A DNA stretch of 64,000 bases. Origin: Actinoallomurus sp963823735 (GTDB lineage Bacteria > Actinomycetota > Actinomycetes > Streptosporangiales > Streptosporangiaceae). Below the pieces are notes generated by a model. That model worked only from the letters and a program-made list of their open reading frames with translations, ran no database searches and was not told the DNA's origin. Every line of letters starts with the position of its first letter. Within the stretch, counting starts at the first letter, position 1. Location of the stretch: contig CAWGMO010000001.1 of the NCBI GenBank assembly GCA_963823735.1, positions 806,001 through 870,000 of the forward strand. Reading direction: 5' to 3'. Of the stretch, positions 1 through 9,643 are shown piece by piece. A program made the position numbers and the translations under genes.

Positions 1-1336
<1,336 letters not shown>

Positions 1337-1392
1337 AGCGGCCTCCACGCTCCGAGGTATGCAACGGATTCTGGCCCGGAGGTGCGCTGTTG

Positions 1393-1962
1393 TCAGTAGC
1401 CGAGATGGGCGAATTCTTCGCCTACCTCCTCTCGGAGGCGCGCCATCGCACGTGAGACGGTGCTTTTCACGGTCCCCACGCTCACGCCGAGCGTCTCGGC
1501 GATCTCGGGCTCGGTGAGGTCGTCGTAGTAGCGGAGGACCACCGCGGCGCGCTGGCGGGCGGGCAGGCGGTCGAGGAGGCGGTCGACCGAGTCGCGGAGT
1601 TCGCTGCGGCCGGAGTGGTCGGCGACCGGCAGGTCGGGGAGCTCGTCGGTCGGGTACTCGTCGAGCCGGCGCCGGCGCCACCACGAGATGTTGATGTTGA
1701 CCATCACGCGGCGTACGTAGCCGTCGAGGGCGCCGCGGTCGTTGATGCGGTCCCAGGCGAGGTACGTCTTGGCGAGCGCGGCCTGGAGCAGATCCTCGGC
1801 GTCGGCGCGCTCGGGGGTGAGGAGCATGGCGGTACGCAGCAGAGCCTGTCGTCGCGCGGCGACAAAAGCGACGAAATCGTGGAACTCGTCCTGCGTTGGT
1901 GCGCCCACATGACCGCCAGGGAGGCTGGGGAATTCTGGTGCCGACAGGCCCGACGATCGCAC
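1393..1962 (-). CDS. SigE-family RNA polymerase sigma factor (group 4)
   Basis: Small extracytoplasmic-function-like sigma factor, 189 residues from the GTG at 1962, with region 2 (LLTPERADAEDLLQAALAKTY, then the -10-contact helix with YVRRVMVNINISWWRRRR) and region 4 (LPARQRAAVVLRYYDDLTEPEIAETLGVSVGTVKS). No region 1 or 3. A second GTG at 1908 gives a 171-residue protein closer to the usual family start, and neither has a clear Shine-Dalgarno site. No anti-sigma gene is adjacent: the neighbours are an acyl-CoA ligase downstream and a divergent gene pair upstream. Distinct from the second SigE-type factor at 47249-47764. Confidence 0.92.
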   Translation of the reverse strand: MRSSGLSAPEFPSLPGGHVGAPTQDEFHDFVAFVAARRQALLRTAMLLTPERADAEDLLQAALAKTYLAWDRINDRGALDGYVRRVMVNINISWWRRRRLDEYPTDELPDLPVADHSGRSELRDSVDRLLDRLPARQRAAVVLRYYDDLTEPEIAETLGVSVGTVKSTVSRAMARLREEVGEEFAHLGY

Positions 1963-2166
1963 GAAGATCGTAATTAAGGTTCAAGTCGAATCTCATGTTT
2001 CGGCCAACCAGGCCAGGCGATCGCGAGAAAATGTCATGTATACCCGCTCGGCATCTTTGGCCGATTTGGACAAAGGAGTCGACAGAAGGAGAGCTCGGGG
2101 TAAGTCTTGACATGCGGTCTAACTCGCCGCCGTGGCCAGCGTGACCGTAGAAATCCGGAGCCCCTG

Positions 2167-3124
2167 ATGCCGTCACCTCGCGACACAGTCCTGCGCCGAC
2201 GCCGACTACGCGAGGCGGTCATCCCTGCCGACCGGCAGGACGACCGCCTCGCCGACCAGCACGACGCCGACTCACGACCGTTGCAGGCCATCGAGGGCAC
2301 CATCCTCGACGCCTCCCCTCACCTGCTCGTCCTCAGCTCACGGAACGGCGAGGTGCGCCTGCCGATGTCGGCCAAGGCGAGCGTCTGGTACGCCGGGCGC
2401 GCGGGCCTCGGGGCGCTGCGCCCCGGCCGCGACGTCATCGTCCGCCCGACCGGCAACCGCGGCGTCGTCGTGGACCGCGTCTGGGTGGACATCACCCGCG
2501 TGACCGGCGTCATCACCGACCGCAGCGGCGGGGAGATCGAGGTCGACGCCGGTCCGCACCGGCCGCCGGTGACGATCGTCATCCCCGGCAACGCGATGTC
2601 CCGCGTCTCAGGTGCGCCATCCCCGGTTAGACGCCGGTTCGCTGATCGACGTCATCGGCGTGCGCAAGGGCGACCGCATCGAGGGGCTCCTGCCCGCGAC
2701 GAACTCCCCGCAGCCCGCCACGCACGCCGACCATCCACCGCCGGCGCGCCGATCCGGCGCCGTGCCGCGCAACCTCCGCGGCACCGCGACCTGGTACGAC
2801 CATCCGGCGGGCGCGTACGGCGCGGCCTACCCGGCGCTCGACTCCGAGGGTGACGCCGGTGGCTGCGGTACCGGCCCGGCGTCCCGGCTGCCGTATCTCT
2901 CCCTGGCCAGCGAGCTGTACGTCCGCAACGACTGCACCGGGCACGCCGAGCGCATCCCGGTGATCGAGTGCGGCTGTCTCGCGGCGCGGTTCTCCGACCG
3001 GTGCGTACGCTGCGGCACCTCCCCGCGCGGCCGGATCATCGAGCTCACCAGGACCGCCTTCGTCGACCTCGGCGGCGACCTCGACGCCGGATGCTTCAAC
3101 GTCACAGCACGGGTGGGCCACTGA
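2167..3124 (+). pseudogene. Cysteine-rich protein with C-terminal RlpA-like double-psi beta-barrel, frameshifted
   Basis: Translation starts at ATG 2167 (GGAG six bases upstream) and reads about 150 residues of a beta-rich domain, then shifts frame at the C run 2621-2624. Removing one C joins it to the second part, which ends at 3124. The restored protein would be about 318 residues. Its C-terminal half has the pattern TATWYD ... GRIIELTRTAFVDLGGDLDAGCFNV, typical of the RlpA/expansin-like double-psi barrel fold, and seven cysteines (GCGTG, NDCTG, ECGC, DRCVRCG, AGCF). No signal peptide is visible. The stop overlaps the start of the following membrane gene (TGATG), so the two are co-translated. 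Sequencing error and genuine inactivation are both possible. Confidence 0.6.
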
Positions 3125-3931
3125 TGATCGACATGCTGCGCGGGACACAGATCCCGTTCCTCGCGTGCGTACTCCTCCTCGCCTGCGTCACCAAGCTGAC
3201 GCTGCGCCACGGCGAGCAGGACCCCGAGGCGTCGCTGCACCGCCGCCGGTGGTTCGTCATGGGCGTCGCCGTGCGCGGAGGGCGTTCTCGGGGTGGCCCT
3301 GCTGGTCACGCCGCACGGCGTCGTACGCCTGATGAACGTCGTGTTCTTCGCGACCGCGACCTCGATCGTCGCCGATCTCACGCGGCGCGGGTCCGACGAG
3401 GGCTGCGGCTGTTTCGGCGCGCTCAGCGCGCGGCCGGCGGGCCGACGCGGCACGCTGCGGGTGGCGCTGCTGACGGTGACCGCGATCGCGTCGGCGGACG
3501 ATCCGCGTACGGGGCTCGGGGTGCTTCAGGGGGCGACGGGATGGACGATCGCGGTGCTCGTCGCCGAGACCGCGCTGCTCCTGGCGCTGTCGCCGGAGCC
3601 GGTCGACATCTTCGAGCGGTGGCGGCGTTCGGTCCCGTGCGAGCTGCGGGACCTCCCGCTGGCGGAGACGTACGCGACGCTGCACGCCAGCGGCGCGTGG
3701 CGCGAGAACGAGCGCTGGCTCACGTCGGCCGACCCCATCGAAGTGTGGCGTGAGCTGTGCGAACGCTATGTGGTGTACCCGGGGGCGATGGACGGGCGTC
3801 CCGTCGAGATCGTGTTCGCGGTGCCGATCGGCGGGCGGCCGGCTGGCGTACGGGCGGGGTTGACCCTGGACACCGCGGTGGAGGAGCAGGGCGACGATTC
3901 GGGGCCGCAGCGGGTGCCCAGCCCGGCCTGA
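3124..3931 (+). pseudogene. MauE/DoxX-like integral membrane protein with extra C-terminal domain, frameshifted
   Basis: Begins at ATG 3124 inside the stop of the preceding gene. The N-terminal helix (IPFLACVLLLACVTKL), two further hydrophobic segments and the GCGCFG motif are those of MauE-like membrane proteins, a group linked to redox or disulfide maturation of partner proteins. About 90 residues follow the membrane part with no family I recognise (SADPIEVWRELCERYVVYPG). The frame breaks near 3271-3275: dropping one base from GTG restores a continuous reading (GVAVAEGVLGVALLV). Both genes of this pair therefore carry one extra base. Pairing of a MauE-like protein with a seven-cysteine protein suggests a redox-linked pair; that link is inference. 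Confidence 0.6.
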
Positions 3932-4104
3932 GTCTCTGGCGTCGTATAGCGGACTCTTGTGGATCCGCTAGAACGCCGTAGAGAAACCTCGACAGGCGTC
4001 ATCGCCCTCTATACATGTTTCTACGCCGAAACCTAGAGTCGGCAATACTTCACTAGGACGCGCGAACGGTCCTTACAGAGGTTGTCAGATAGTGTTCTCT
4101 AGGC

Positions 4105-4128
4105 CTCTCTTGCGATTACGCGAGAGAG
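4105..4128. terminator. Hairpin between convergent genes
   Basis: A ten-base-pair stem (CTCTCTTGCG with CGCGAGAGAG, one G-U pair) closes a four-base loop. It lies between the stop of the MauE-like gene (3931) and the stop of the AAA ATPase gene (4150), where it could end transcription from both sides. The surrounding 3932-4149 stretch is less GC-rich than its neighbours and I see no gene in it. Confidence 0.6.
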
Positions 4129-4149
4129 CCGTATACCGGAGTAGCGACG

Positions 4150-5340
4150 TTAGACGGGTTGAGATCTGAGGAAATGGCCGAAATGGGGAACGGTGAACGC
4201 CACCAACCCCCGCTCGGCGCTGTAAATGAGGCCTTTCTTGATCAGGCCGTCGCGAGCCGGTGAAAGGCTCGACGGTTTACGGCCCAGCTCGTCCGCGACG
4301 TTGGAGGTGGGGATCGGGTCGTCGCCCAGGGAGGCCATGGCCCGCATGTAGTCGCGCTCGGCGGGGGTGGCACGCTCGTATCGGCTGCCGAAGAAGCCCA
4401 CGGCCAGCTCCCCCTCGGCCTCCGGAGCGGCGACGCGGATGTCGCCGTCGCTGATCGGGGTCTCGGGCGCGATGTCCCAGGCGACCTTGCCGTACGCCTG
4501 GACGAAGTAGGGATAGCCGTCGGCGGCGTGGTAGAGCGCGTCGAGGGCGTCGGGGGTGAAGGTCACGCCCTCACGCTCGGCCGGGGCGAGCAGCGCCTGG
4601 TCGGCGGCGGACCGGTCGAGCCGGTCGATGCGGGCGTAGCGGAAGAGGCGCTCGGAGTAGGACTTGCTCGCCGACAGGACGGCGGGCAGGTGCGGCAGGC
4701 CGGCGCCGACCACGATCAGCGGGCCGCCGCTCTGCGACAGCTCGTGGCAGGCGGCGCACATCGCCGAGACGTCGTCGGCGGGGATGTCCTGCATCTCGTC
4801 GACGTAGAGCGCGATGCCGACGCCGAGGTCGGTGGCGACCGACGCCGCGTCGACGAACAGCTCGGTGAGGTCGATCTCCAGGTCGCCGGAGTCGGCGCGG
4901 CCACGCGCGGCGGGCACGTCGATGCCGGGATTCCACCGGCGGACCGGCGCCTTGCCCTTGGCGGGCTCGGCCTCGGCCTGCGCGAACGCCTTCAGCACGC
5001 CGAGGAACTCCTCGATGCGGTCGGGCGCGCGGTGCCGGGGCGCCAGCTCGCGCACGGCCATGTGCAGGGCCGCGGCGACGGGCCGCCGGATCGACTGGTC
5101 GGGACGCGCCTCGATCTTGCCGGTGCCCCAGAGCTTCTGGATGGCCATCGACCGGAAGGTGTTGAGCAGCACCGTCTTGCCCACACCGCGCAGGCCGGTG
5201 AGGATCATGCTGCGCTCGGGCCGGCCGCGGGCGACGCGCTCCAGCACGACGTCGAACTGCTGGAGCTCACGGTCACGGCCGGTCAGCTCGGGCGGCCGCT
5301 GGCCGGCTCCGGGCGCGTAGGGATTGCGTACTGGGTCCAC
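4150..5340 (-). CDS. AAA-family ATPase with winged-helix-like C-terminus
   Basis: Predicted ATPase of about 396 residues. A Walker A motif (GLRGVGKT) occurs about 40 residues after the start and a Walker B-like strand (IALYVDEMQDI) in the middle, followed by an arginine-rich lid. The last 80 residues (MRAMASLGDDPIPTSNVADELGRKPSSLSPARDGLIKKGLIYSAERG) look like a winged helix, an arrangement seen in Orc1/Cdc6- and archaeal-type STAND ATPases. I chose GTG 5340, giving MDPVRNPYAPGAGQRPPEL, a common start in this family; the open frame runs further to 5526 but would include the LexA-like box. DNA binding and SOS control are inferred from that box, and no partner gene is adjacent. Confidence 0.8.
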   Translation of the reverse strand: MDPVRNPYAPGAGQRPPELTGRDRELQQFDVVLERVARGRPERSMILTGLRGVGKTVLLNTFRSMAIQKLWGTGKIEARPDQSIRRPVAAALHMAVRELAPRHRAPDRIEEFLGVLKAFAQAEAEPAKGKAPVRRWNPGIDVPAARGRADSGDLEIDLTELFVDAASVATDLGVGIALYVDEMQDIPADDVSAMCAACHELSQSGGPLIVVGAGLPHLPAVLSASKSYSERLFRYARIDRLDRSAADQALLAPAEREGVTFTPDALDALYHAADGYPYFVQAYGKVAWDIAPETPISDGDIRVAAPEAEGELAVGFFGSRYERATPAERDYMRAMASLGDDPIPTSNVADELGRKPSSLSPARDGLIKKGLIYSAERGLVAFTVPHFGHFLRSQPV

Positions 5341-5472
5341 GCTCTCGGACTTTATGAGCCCATATAGCTGAGGACCTAGATTTCCGTAGAAAGTGCTACG
5401 GCGTGTCGCGCGCCGGCGCGGTGCGCACTGCGTCCCGCCAAGCGTCGCGACCATCGGACCTCCCGAAAACCC

Positions 5473-5488
5473 TCGAACCTTTGTTCGA
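5473..5488. promoter_or_regulatory. LexA (SOS) box upstream of AAA ATPase
   Basis: TCGAACctttGTTCGA is a perfect match to the Gram-positive/actinobacterial LexA operator pattern (CGAAC, four bases, GTTCG). The palindrome extends to eight base pairs per arm (5471-5490). It lies about 130 bases upstream of the chosen GTG of the ATPase gene and reads toward that gene. The same sequence could form a hairpin, but no T run follows it. Confidence 0.65.
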
Positions 5489-5532
5489 GGTGGCCCTACG
5501 CTAGCGCAACGAAACCCGCCCGTCATGCCGAT

Positions 5533-5573
5533 CCGCCGAGTTCATCGAACAAAATAGCGATCCGGCTCGGCGG
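5533..5573 (-). terminator. Possible terminator after pirin gene
   Basis: Reading leftward from the pirin stop at 5590, CCGCCGAG (5533-5540) pairs with CTCGGCGG (5566-5573), and an inner ATCG/CGAT pair encloses an AT-rich loop. It would separate the pirin transcript from the downstream AAA ATPase gene. No U tract follows, so the call is tentative. Confidence 0.4.
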
Positions 5574-5589
5574 GCGGGGCCCTAAAAGA

Positions 5590-6576
5590 TCACGAAAGCC
5601 TCTCATCGGCACTGCTCAGGTGCGGAACGGCGGGGACGGTGCCCATGCGGCCCGCCTGGAAGTCCTCGAAGGCCTCGACGATCTCCTGGCGCGTGTTCAT
5701 GACGAACGGGCCGTACCGGGCGATCGGCTCGCGGATCGGCAGGCCGCCGAGCACGAGGATCTCCCAGCCGCCGGCGCTGGCCGCGGGCTGCGACGCCGAC
5801 GCGGTGACGGTCAGCGCGTCGCCCTTGCCGAACACCGCGAGCTGCCCTTCGTCCAGCGGCCGGGAGTCCGGGCCCGCCTGGCCACGCCCGGAGAGCGTGT
5901 AGACGAGGGCGTTGAAGTCGCGCGGCCACGGCATCGTCAGGCGCGCGCCGGGCGCGACGGTGGCGTGCAGGTAGGTGATGGGCGTGTACGTCACGCCGGG
6001 GCCCTTGTGCCCGGCCAGCTCGCCGGCGATCACGCGGACGACCGAGGAGCCGTCGTCGCTGGTCAGCAGCGCCACGTCGCGAGACTCGATGTCCTGGTAG
6101 CGCGGCGGCACCCACTTCTGCTCGCGCGGGAGGTTCACCCACAGCTGCACGCCGTGGAACAGGCCGCCCGCGGTGACCAGCTCGGGCGTGGGCTGCTCGA
6201 TGTGCTGGATCCCCGCGCCCGCCGTCATCCACTGCGTGGCGCCGTCGGCGATCAGGCCGCCGCCGCCCGTGGTGTCCTGGTGCTGGAAGGCGCCGTCGAT
6301 GATGTAGGTCACGGTCTCGAAGCCGCGGTGCGGGTGCCAGGGCGTGCCCTTGGCCTCGCCCGGGGCGTACTCCACGGCGCCCATGTGGTCCAGGAGCAGG
6401 AACGGGTCGGACAGCGACAGGTCGACGCCGGGGAACGGGCGGCGTACCTCGAAGCCCTCCCCCTCCAGGTGGCGTGCGGCGGTGATGACGCGGGTGACCG
6501 GGCGCCAGGCCGTGTCGTTGTCCGGCAGCCGGGGCAGGCGGGTCAGGGTCAGCGGGTCCGCGGTGACGGCAGGCAT
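5590..6576 (-). CDS. Pirin-family protein
   Basis: 328-residue bicupin. The N-terminal cupin carries the pirin metal-ligand signature (DHMGAVEYAPGEAKGTPWHPHRGFETVTYIIDG and, later, QHQD ... GAGIQHIE), with three histidines and a glutamate for iron. The C-terminal half (pirin_C) ends RYGPFVMNTRQEIVEAFEDFQAGRMG. Some pirins have quercetin 2,3-dioxygenase activity; the substrate here is unknown. The start ATG 6576 has GAGGAGG five bases upstream. It is divergent from a MarR regulator across 114 bases holding two identical-core palindromes, so repression by that regulator is likely. Confidence 0.93.
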   Translation of the reverse strand: MPAVTADPLTLTRLPRLPDNDTAWRPVTRVITAARHLEGEGFEVRRPFPGVDLSLSDPFLLLDHMGAVEYAPGEAKGTPWHPHRGFETVTYIIDGAFQHQDTTGGGGLIADGATQWMTAGAGIQHIEQPTPELVTAGGLFHGVQLWVNLPREQKWVPPRYQDIESRDVALLTSDDGSSVVRVIAGELAGHKGPGVTYTPITYLHATVAPGARLTMPWPRDFNALVYTLSGRGQAGPDSRPLDEGQLAVFGKGDALTVTASASQPAASAGGWEILVLGGLPIREPIARYGPFVMNTRQEIVEAFEDFQAGRMGTVPAVPHLSSADERLS

Positions 6577-6619
6577 CGGGTCCTCCTCGGGTCGGCGTGC
6601 TTCGACAGCGCCAACAGGA

Positions 6620-6631
6620 TTGAAGATTCAA
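6620..6631. promoter_or_regulatory. MarR-type operator 1 (pirin side)
   Basis: The perfect palindrome TTGAAGATTCAA lies 44 bases upstream of the pirin start. It shares the pattern TTGAA-N2-TTCAA with a second copy 35 bases away. MarR regulators commonly bind such paired inverted repeats in divergent promoters; binding by the adjacent MarR protein is inference. Confidence 0.7.
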
Positions 6632-6654
6632 CTATTCCATCTGAACGAGATTCG

Positions 6655-6683
6655 TTGAAACTTCAATCAATCGCCGCTATAGT
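6655..6683 (+). promoter_or_regulatory. Promoter and operator 2 of marR gene
   Basis: The palindrome TTGAAACTTCAA (6655-6666) contains a -35 hexamer TTGAAA (6655-6660). A -10 hexamer TATAGT follows at 6678-6683 after a 17-base spacer. Transcription would start about where the ATG stands (6691), so the marR message is probably leaderless. The operator overlaps the -35, which would allow autorepression. Confidence 0.7.
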
Positions 6684-6690
6684 GAGCGCT

Positions 6691-7152
6691 ATGACCGAAA
6701 CGCGCTGGCTCGATGCAGCACAGCAGCGCGACTGGCGCGCATACATCGAAGGAAGCGTACGGCTCGCCGACGTGCTCGACCGGGACCTCAAATCCAAGCA
6801 CGGGCTCTCCGGCGCCGAGTACGAGATCCTCGTACGGCTGTCCGAGGCGCCCGACCACCGGCTGCGGATGGCCGAGCTCGCGGAGTTCGCCAGCCAGTCA
6901 CGCAGCCGGCTCTCGCACACCGTCGCACGCCTGGAGTGCAAGGGGTTCGTCACCCGTGGCACCTGCGGGAACGACAAGCGCGGGGTGAACGCCGAGCTCA
7001 CCGAGGAGGGGTTCGCCCTGCTCGCGCGCGCGGCCGAGGACCACGTCGCGACCGTACGGGAGTTCTTCGTCGACATCATCGAGCCCTCGGATCTGAACGC
7101 CATCGGCCGGGCGTTCGCCGCCGTCGCCGAGCGCATACAGAAATCTCGCTGA
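6691..7152 (+). CDS. MarR-family transcriptional regulator
   Basis: 153-residue winged-helix regulator. The wHTH core is LKSKHGLSGAEYEILVRLSE ... MAELAEFASQSRSRLSHTVARLECKGFV, with the wing containing NDKRGVNAELTEEG, and dimerising helices at both ends. A start at ATG 6691 has no Shine-Dalgarno site but has a good promoter placed for leaderless initiation. Divergent from the pirin gene, it most likely controls that gene and itself through the two TTGAA-N2-TTCAA sites. The inducer is unknown. Its stop codon directly abuts the stop of the next, convergent gene. Confidence 0.93.
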   Translation: MTETRWLDAAQQRDWRAYIEGSVRLADVLDRDLKSKHGLSGAEYEILVRLSEAPDHRLRMAELAEFASQSRSRLSHTVARLECKGFVTRGTCGNDKRGVNAELTEEGFALLARAAEDHVATVREFFVDIIEPSDLNAIGRAFAAVAERIQKSR

Positions 7153-7461
7153 TTATGTTAGACCAGTACAGAACCCCAGCGAGAACAGGGTCAAGAAGGT
7201 CCAGCCGCACATCAGGCCCACGCCGTACAGCCGCATGAAGCCGGTCATCCTGTAGGCGAGGAAGCCGCCGAGGCCGAAGGCGAGCAGCAGCAGGGCCAGC
7301 GACTGGGCCATCAGGCTCGTGCCCTTGCCGTGCATGCTCATCTCGAACGCGGAATACATCATGATCCCGTCGACGATGATGAACGTGCCGAGCCCGCTGC
7401 CCACCGCGGTGATCTCGCGCATCCCAAGGGGCGGTCTTCGCCCGTCGCCCGTGTCCGCCAT
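7153..7461 (-). CDS. Small integral membrane protein
   Basis: 102 residues, with three hydrophobic segments (GLGTFIIVDGIMMYSAF; SLALLLLAFGLGGFLAY; LYGVGLMCGWTFLTLFSLGFC). I use ATG 7461, preceded by GAGGA six bases upstream; the open frame extends to 7536 without support. I do not recognise a family. Stop codons of this gene (7153-7155) and of marR (7150-7152) touch tail to tail with no space for a terminator. Confidence 0.7.
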   Translation of the reverse strand: MADTGDGRRPPLGMREITAVGSGLGTFIIVDGIMMYSAFEMSMHGKGTSLMAQSLALLLLAFGLGGFLAYRMTGFMRLYGVGLMCGWTFLTLFSLGFCTGLT

Positions 7462-7550
7462 GATCGGTCCTCGATTCAGGGACGTACCGCAGATTAACCG
7501 TGCCATGTGTTCGGTACGAAGCATGGCCTCGGCCATGTAATCCTTCCGTT

Positions 7551-8285
7551 ATGCAACGCGTGAGCGTGGCCCTGGTCGTGACCGGCGTGTGCGCGGCCCT
7601 TGCGACGGCCTGCGGAGGAAGCGGTTCGTCCGCCACGGCGACCCCGCCCCCCGCGGTCTCCACCGCCACATCCCAGCACGCCACCCCGACCCCGACGAAG
7701 AGCGCCTCGCCGAAACCGCGGGGGTTCTCCGCGAAGGTCGCCAAGGTGAGCCGGTCGACCCTGCGCTACTCCTGGCATTCCGGCTGCCCGGTGGGCGTGG
7801 CCGACCTGCGGCTGATCGACATGACGTACTGGGGCATGGACAAGAAGCCTCACAACGGGCAGCTGGTGGTCCAGGCCGACGTCGCGAGCAAAATCGTCAA
7901 GGTGTTCCACCGGCTGTACGACGAGCGCTACCCGATCCGGCGCATGGTGCTCGTCGACCGGTACAAGGGCAGCGACTTCCAGTCGATCGAGGCCGACAAC
8001 ACCTCGGCCTTCAACTGCCGCAACGCCACCGGTTCCAGCTCGTGGTCGCAGCACGCGTACGGGCACGCGGTCGACGTCAACACGTGCGAGAACCCGTACG
8101 TGCACCCCAACGGGCACATCGAGCACCCGCGGTGCGTGAAGTACGGCAACCGCAAGCGTCACGACCCCGGCCTGATCCACGCCGACGACAAGGTCGTCAG
8201 GGCGTTCCGCTCCGTCGGCTGGGGCTGGGGCGGGTCATGGGGAGGTCCGTGGGACTTCCAGCATTTCTCCGCCACGGGCCACTAG
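7551..8285 (+). CDS. Secreted M15-type D,D-peptidase lipoprotein
   Basis: 244 residues starting at ATG 7551. A short signal peptide ends in a lipobox (LATAC, Cys21), followed by a Ser/Thr/Pro-rich linker to about residue 55. The catalytic domain has the M15 zinc signature SWSQHAYGHAVDVN with His168 and Asp175, and a final WDFQHF supplying the third ligand, His238. Such enzymes cut D-Ala-D-Ala or cross-bridge bonds in peptidoglycan outside the membrane. The stop codon overlaps that of the convergent small gene through the shared palindrome CTAG. Confidence 0.88.
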   Translation: MQRVSVALVVTGVCAALATACGGSGSSATATPPPAVSTATSQHATPTPTKSASPKPRGFSAKVAKVSRSTLRYSWHSGCPVGVADLRLIDMTYWGMDKKPHNGQLVVQADVASKIVKVFHRLYDERYPIRRMVLVDRYKGSDFQSIEADNTSAFNCRNATGSSSWSQHAYGHAVDVNTCENPYVHPNGHIEHPRCVKYGNRKRHDPGLIHADDKVVRAFRSVGWGWGGSWGGPWDFQHFSATGH

Positions 8286-8452
8286 CTCAGGAGGAGGAAC
8301 GCCACCACCGCGATGACCACCACGGCGCCGACGATGGCGGTGATGATCATGGTGGTGTTCGGCCCCTTCGCGGTGGAGGCCGTCTCACCGCCTTTTGCGA
8401 AAGCGCGGAATTGCTGCGTGTTCGCCGCCGGATCTTGCTCATTTCTGGCCAT
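8282..8452 (-). CDS. Small single-span membrane protein
   Basis: 56 residues: a polar N-terminus (MARNEQDPAANTQQFRAFAKGGET) followed by one C-terminal helix (IITAIVGAVVVIAVVAFLLLS), as in a tail-anchored protein. GGAAG lies directly before the ATG. Tail-to-tail overlap with the M15 peptidase gene. No known family. Confidence 0.6.
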   Translation of the reverse strand: MARNEQDPAANTQQFRAFAKGGETASTAKGPNTTMIITAIVGAVVVIAVVAFLLLS

Positions 8453-8481
8453 CTTCCGACCATAGAGGAGCAACGACGAGG

Positions 8482-9213
8482 TCAGCGGCCTTTTCTGGCA
8501 TCCAGCTCGGCGGCCTCTTCCGGTGTCGGGGCCGTGCCGCCGAGGTGGGCGGGCTGCCACCAGGTGTCCTCGCCGGGCTTTTCCGGATAGTTCCGTTGTG
8601 CCGTGTCGAGGAGTGCCTGGATCCGCGTCCGCAGCTCGGCGGTGACCTTCTCCTGGTCGTCGTCGGGGCCCGGCCGCAGGGGTTCGCCGATGAGGATCTC
8701 GATCGGCAGATGCCGGGTGCCGAGCGCGCGCTTGCGGCCCTTCGTCCACATCCGCTGCGTGCCCCACACCGCCATCGGGATCAGTGGTACATCCGCCGCG
8801 GCGGCCATGCGCGCGGCGCCGCTCTTGCAGTCCTTCACGGTGAACGACCTGCTGATCGTCGCCTCCGGGAACACCCCGACGACCTCGCCTTCCCGCAGCG
8901 CGGTGACCGCGTGGTCGTACGCGGCCTTGCCCGCCCTGCGGTCGACCGGAATATGGTGCATGCCACGCATCAGCGGCCCGGAGATCTTGTGCGCGAAGAC
9001 CTCCTGCTTGGCCATGAAGCGTACGAGCCGTTTGGCCGGCCTCGCTCCGAGGCCGACGAAGACGAAGTCGAGGTAGCTGACGTGGTTGCTGGCCAGCGCC
9101 ACCCCTCCCTCACTGGGGATGTGGTGCGCGCCGTCGACGTGGATGCGCAGGTCGAGCGCGCGGAACAACGTCAGCGCCGTGACCAGCACCGGGGGATAGA
9201 CGATCTCAGCCAT
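8482..9213 (-). CDS. 1-acyl-glycerol-3-phosphate acyltransferase-like protein (PlsC family)
   Basis: 243 residues from ATG 9213. The acyltransferase motifs are visible: NHVSYLD (HX4D, catalytic His/Asp) near residue 45, then HHIPVDR, and FPEATISRS in the place of the FPEG box, followed by IPMAVWGTQ. It likely transfers an acyl group to lysophosphatidate or a related lipid at the membrane; acceptor specificity is not evident. The C-terminal 25 residues are acidic and variable. The open frame runs back to 9381 but overlaps the divergent neighbour, so the inner start is preferred. Confidence 0.87.
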   Translation of the reverse strand: MAEIVYPPVLVTALTLFRALDLRIHVDGAHHIPSEGGVALASNHVSYLDFVFVGLGARPAKRLVRFMAKQEVFAHKISGPLMRGMHHIPVDRRAGKAAYDHAVTALREGEVVGVFPEATISRSFTVKDCKSGAARMAAAADVPLIPMAVWGTQRMWTKGRKRALGTRHLPIEILIGEPLRPGPDDDQEKVTAELRTRIQALLDTAQRNYPEKPGEDTWWQPAHLGGTAPTPEEAAELDARKGR

Positions 9214-9259
9214 GACCGAACCGTAGCCCAGGTCAGCGGGCACTTCACAGGGAGAGGCA

Positions 9260-9601
9260 GTGTCACCTAACGTCGGCGTGTTCCGTGCGGAGACCGCGGG
9301 CGGCCAGTCGTACGACGCCCCGTCGGCCGCGCTGCTGCTGCGCCTGCTGGAAGAGCTCGGGCCCGGCAACCAGTTCCTCATCGTCGACCGGCTCGACGCC
9401 GCGAACGACGAGCACTACATGCAGGTCTTCCGCGAGCCGGACGGCACCTTCGTGATCGAGTACCGCGTGGGCGCGGTACGCCACCACTTCGAGGCGGAGA
9501 CCGAGGGCGTACGCGAGGCGCACACCGTGCTCACCGGATGGGCGGCGGGCACGCCGGGCTGGCGTGACGCCTGTGACTGGCGGCAGTGGCCCGTCGCGTA
9601 A
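9260..9601 (+). CDS. Conserved hypothetical protein
   Basis: 113-residue soluble protein starting at GTG 9260 with GGGAGAGG just upstream. Its middle (NDEHYMQVFREPDGTFVIEYRVGAVRHHFEA) resembles actinobacterial proteins of the kind found as SMI/immunity-like or Imm-type small folds, but I cannot name a family. No membrane segment. Divergent from the acyltransferase gene and 42 bases before the MOSC gene, so possibly co-transcribed with it. Confidence 0.6.
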   Translation: MSPNVGVFRAETAGGQSYDAPSAALLLRLLEELGPGNQFLIVDRLDAANDEHYMQVFREPDGTFVIEYRVGAVRHHFEAETEGVREAHTVLTGWAAGTPGWRDACDWRQWPVA

Positions 9602-9643
9602 AAGCCCTCGCCATCAGGGCGAACGTCTGCTTATGGTGCGGCC

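Noticed and set aside
2107..2112. TTGACA as -35 for the double-psi-barrel gene
   Set aside because: The expected -10 position reads CCGTGG, so the match is likely chance.
2621..2624. Programmed ribosomal frameshift in the double-psi-barrel gene
   Set aside because: No slippery heptamer with a downstream structure was recognised, and a simple one-base slip in a C run explains it, as in several other genes here.
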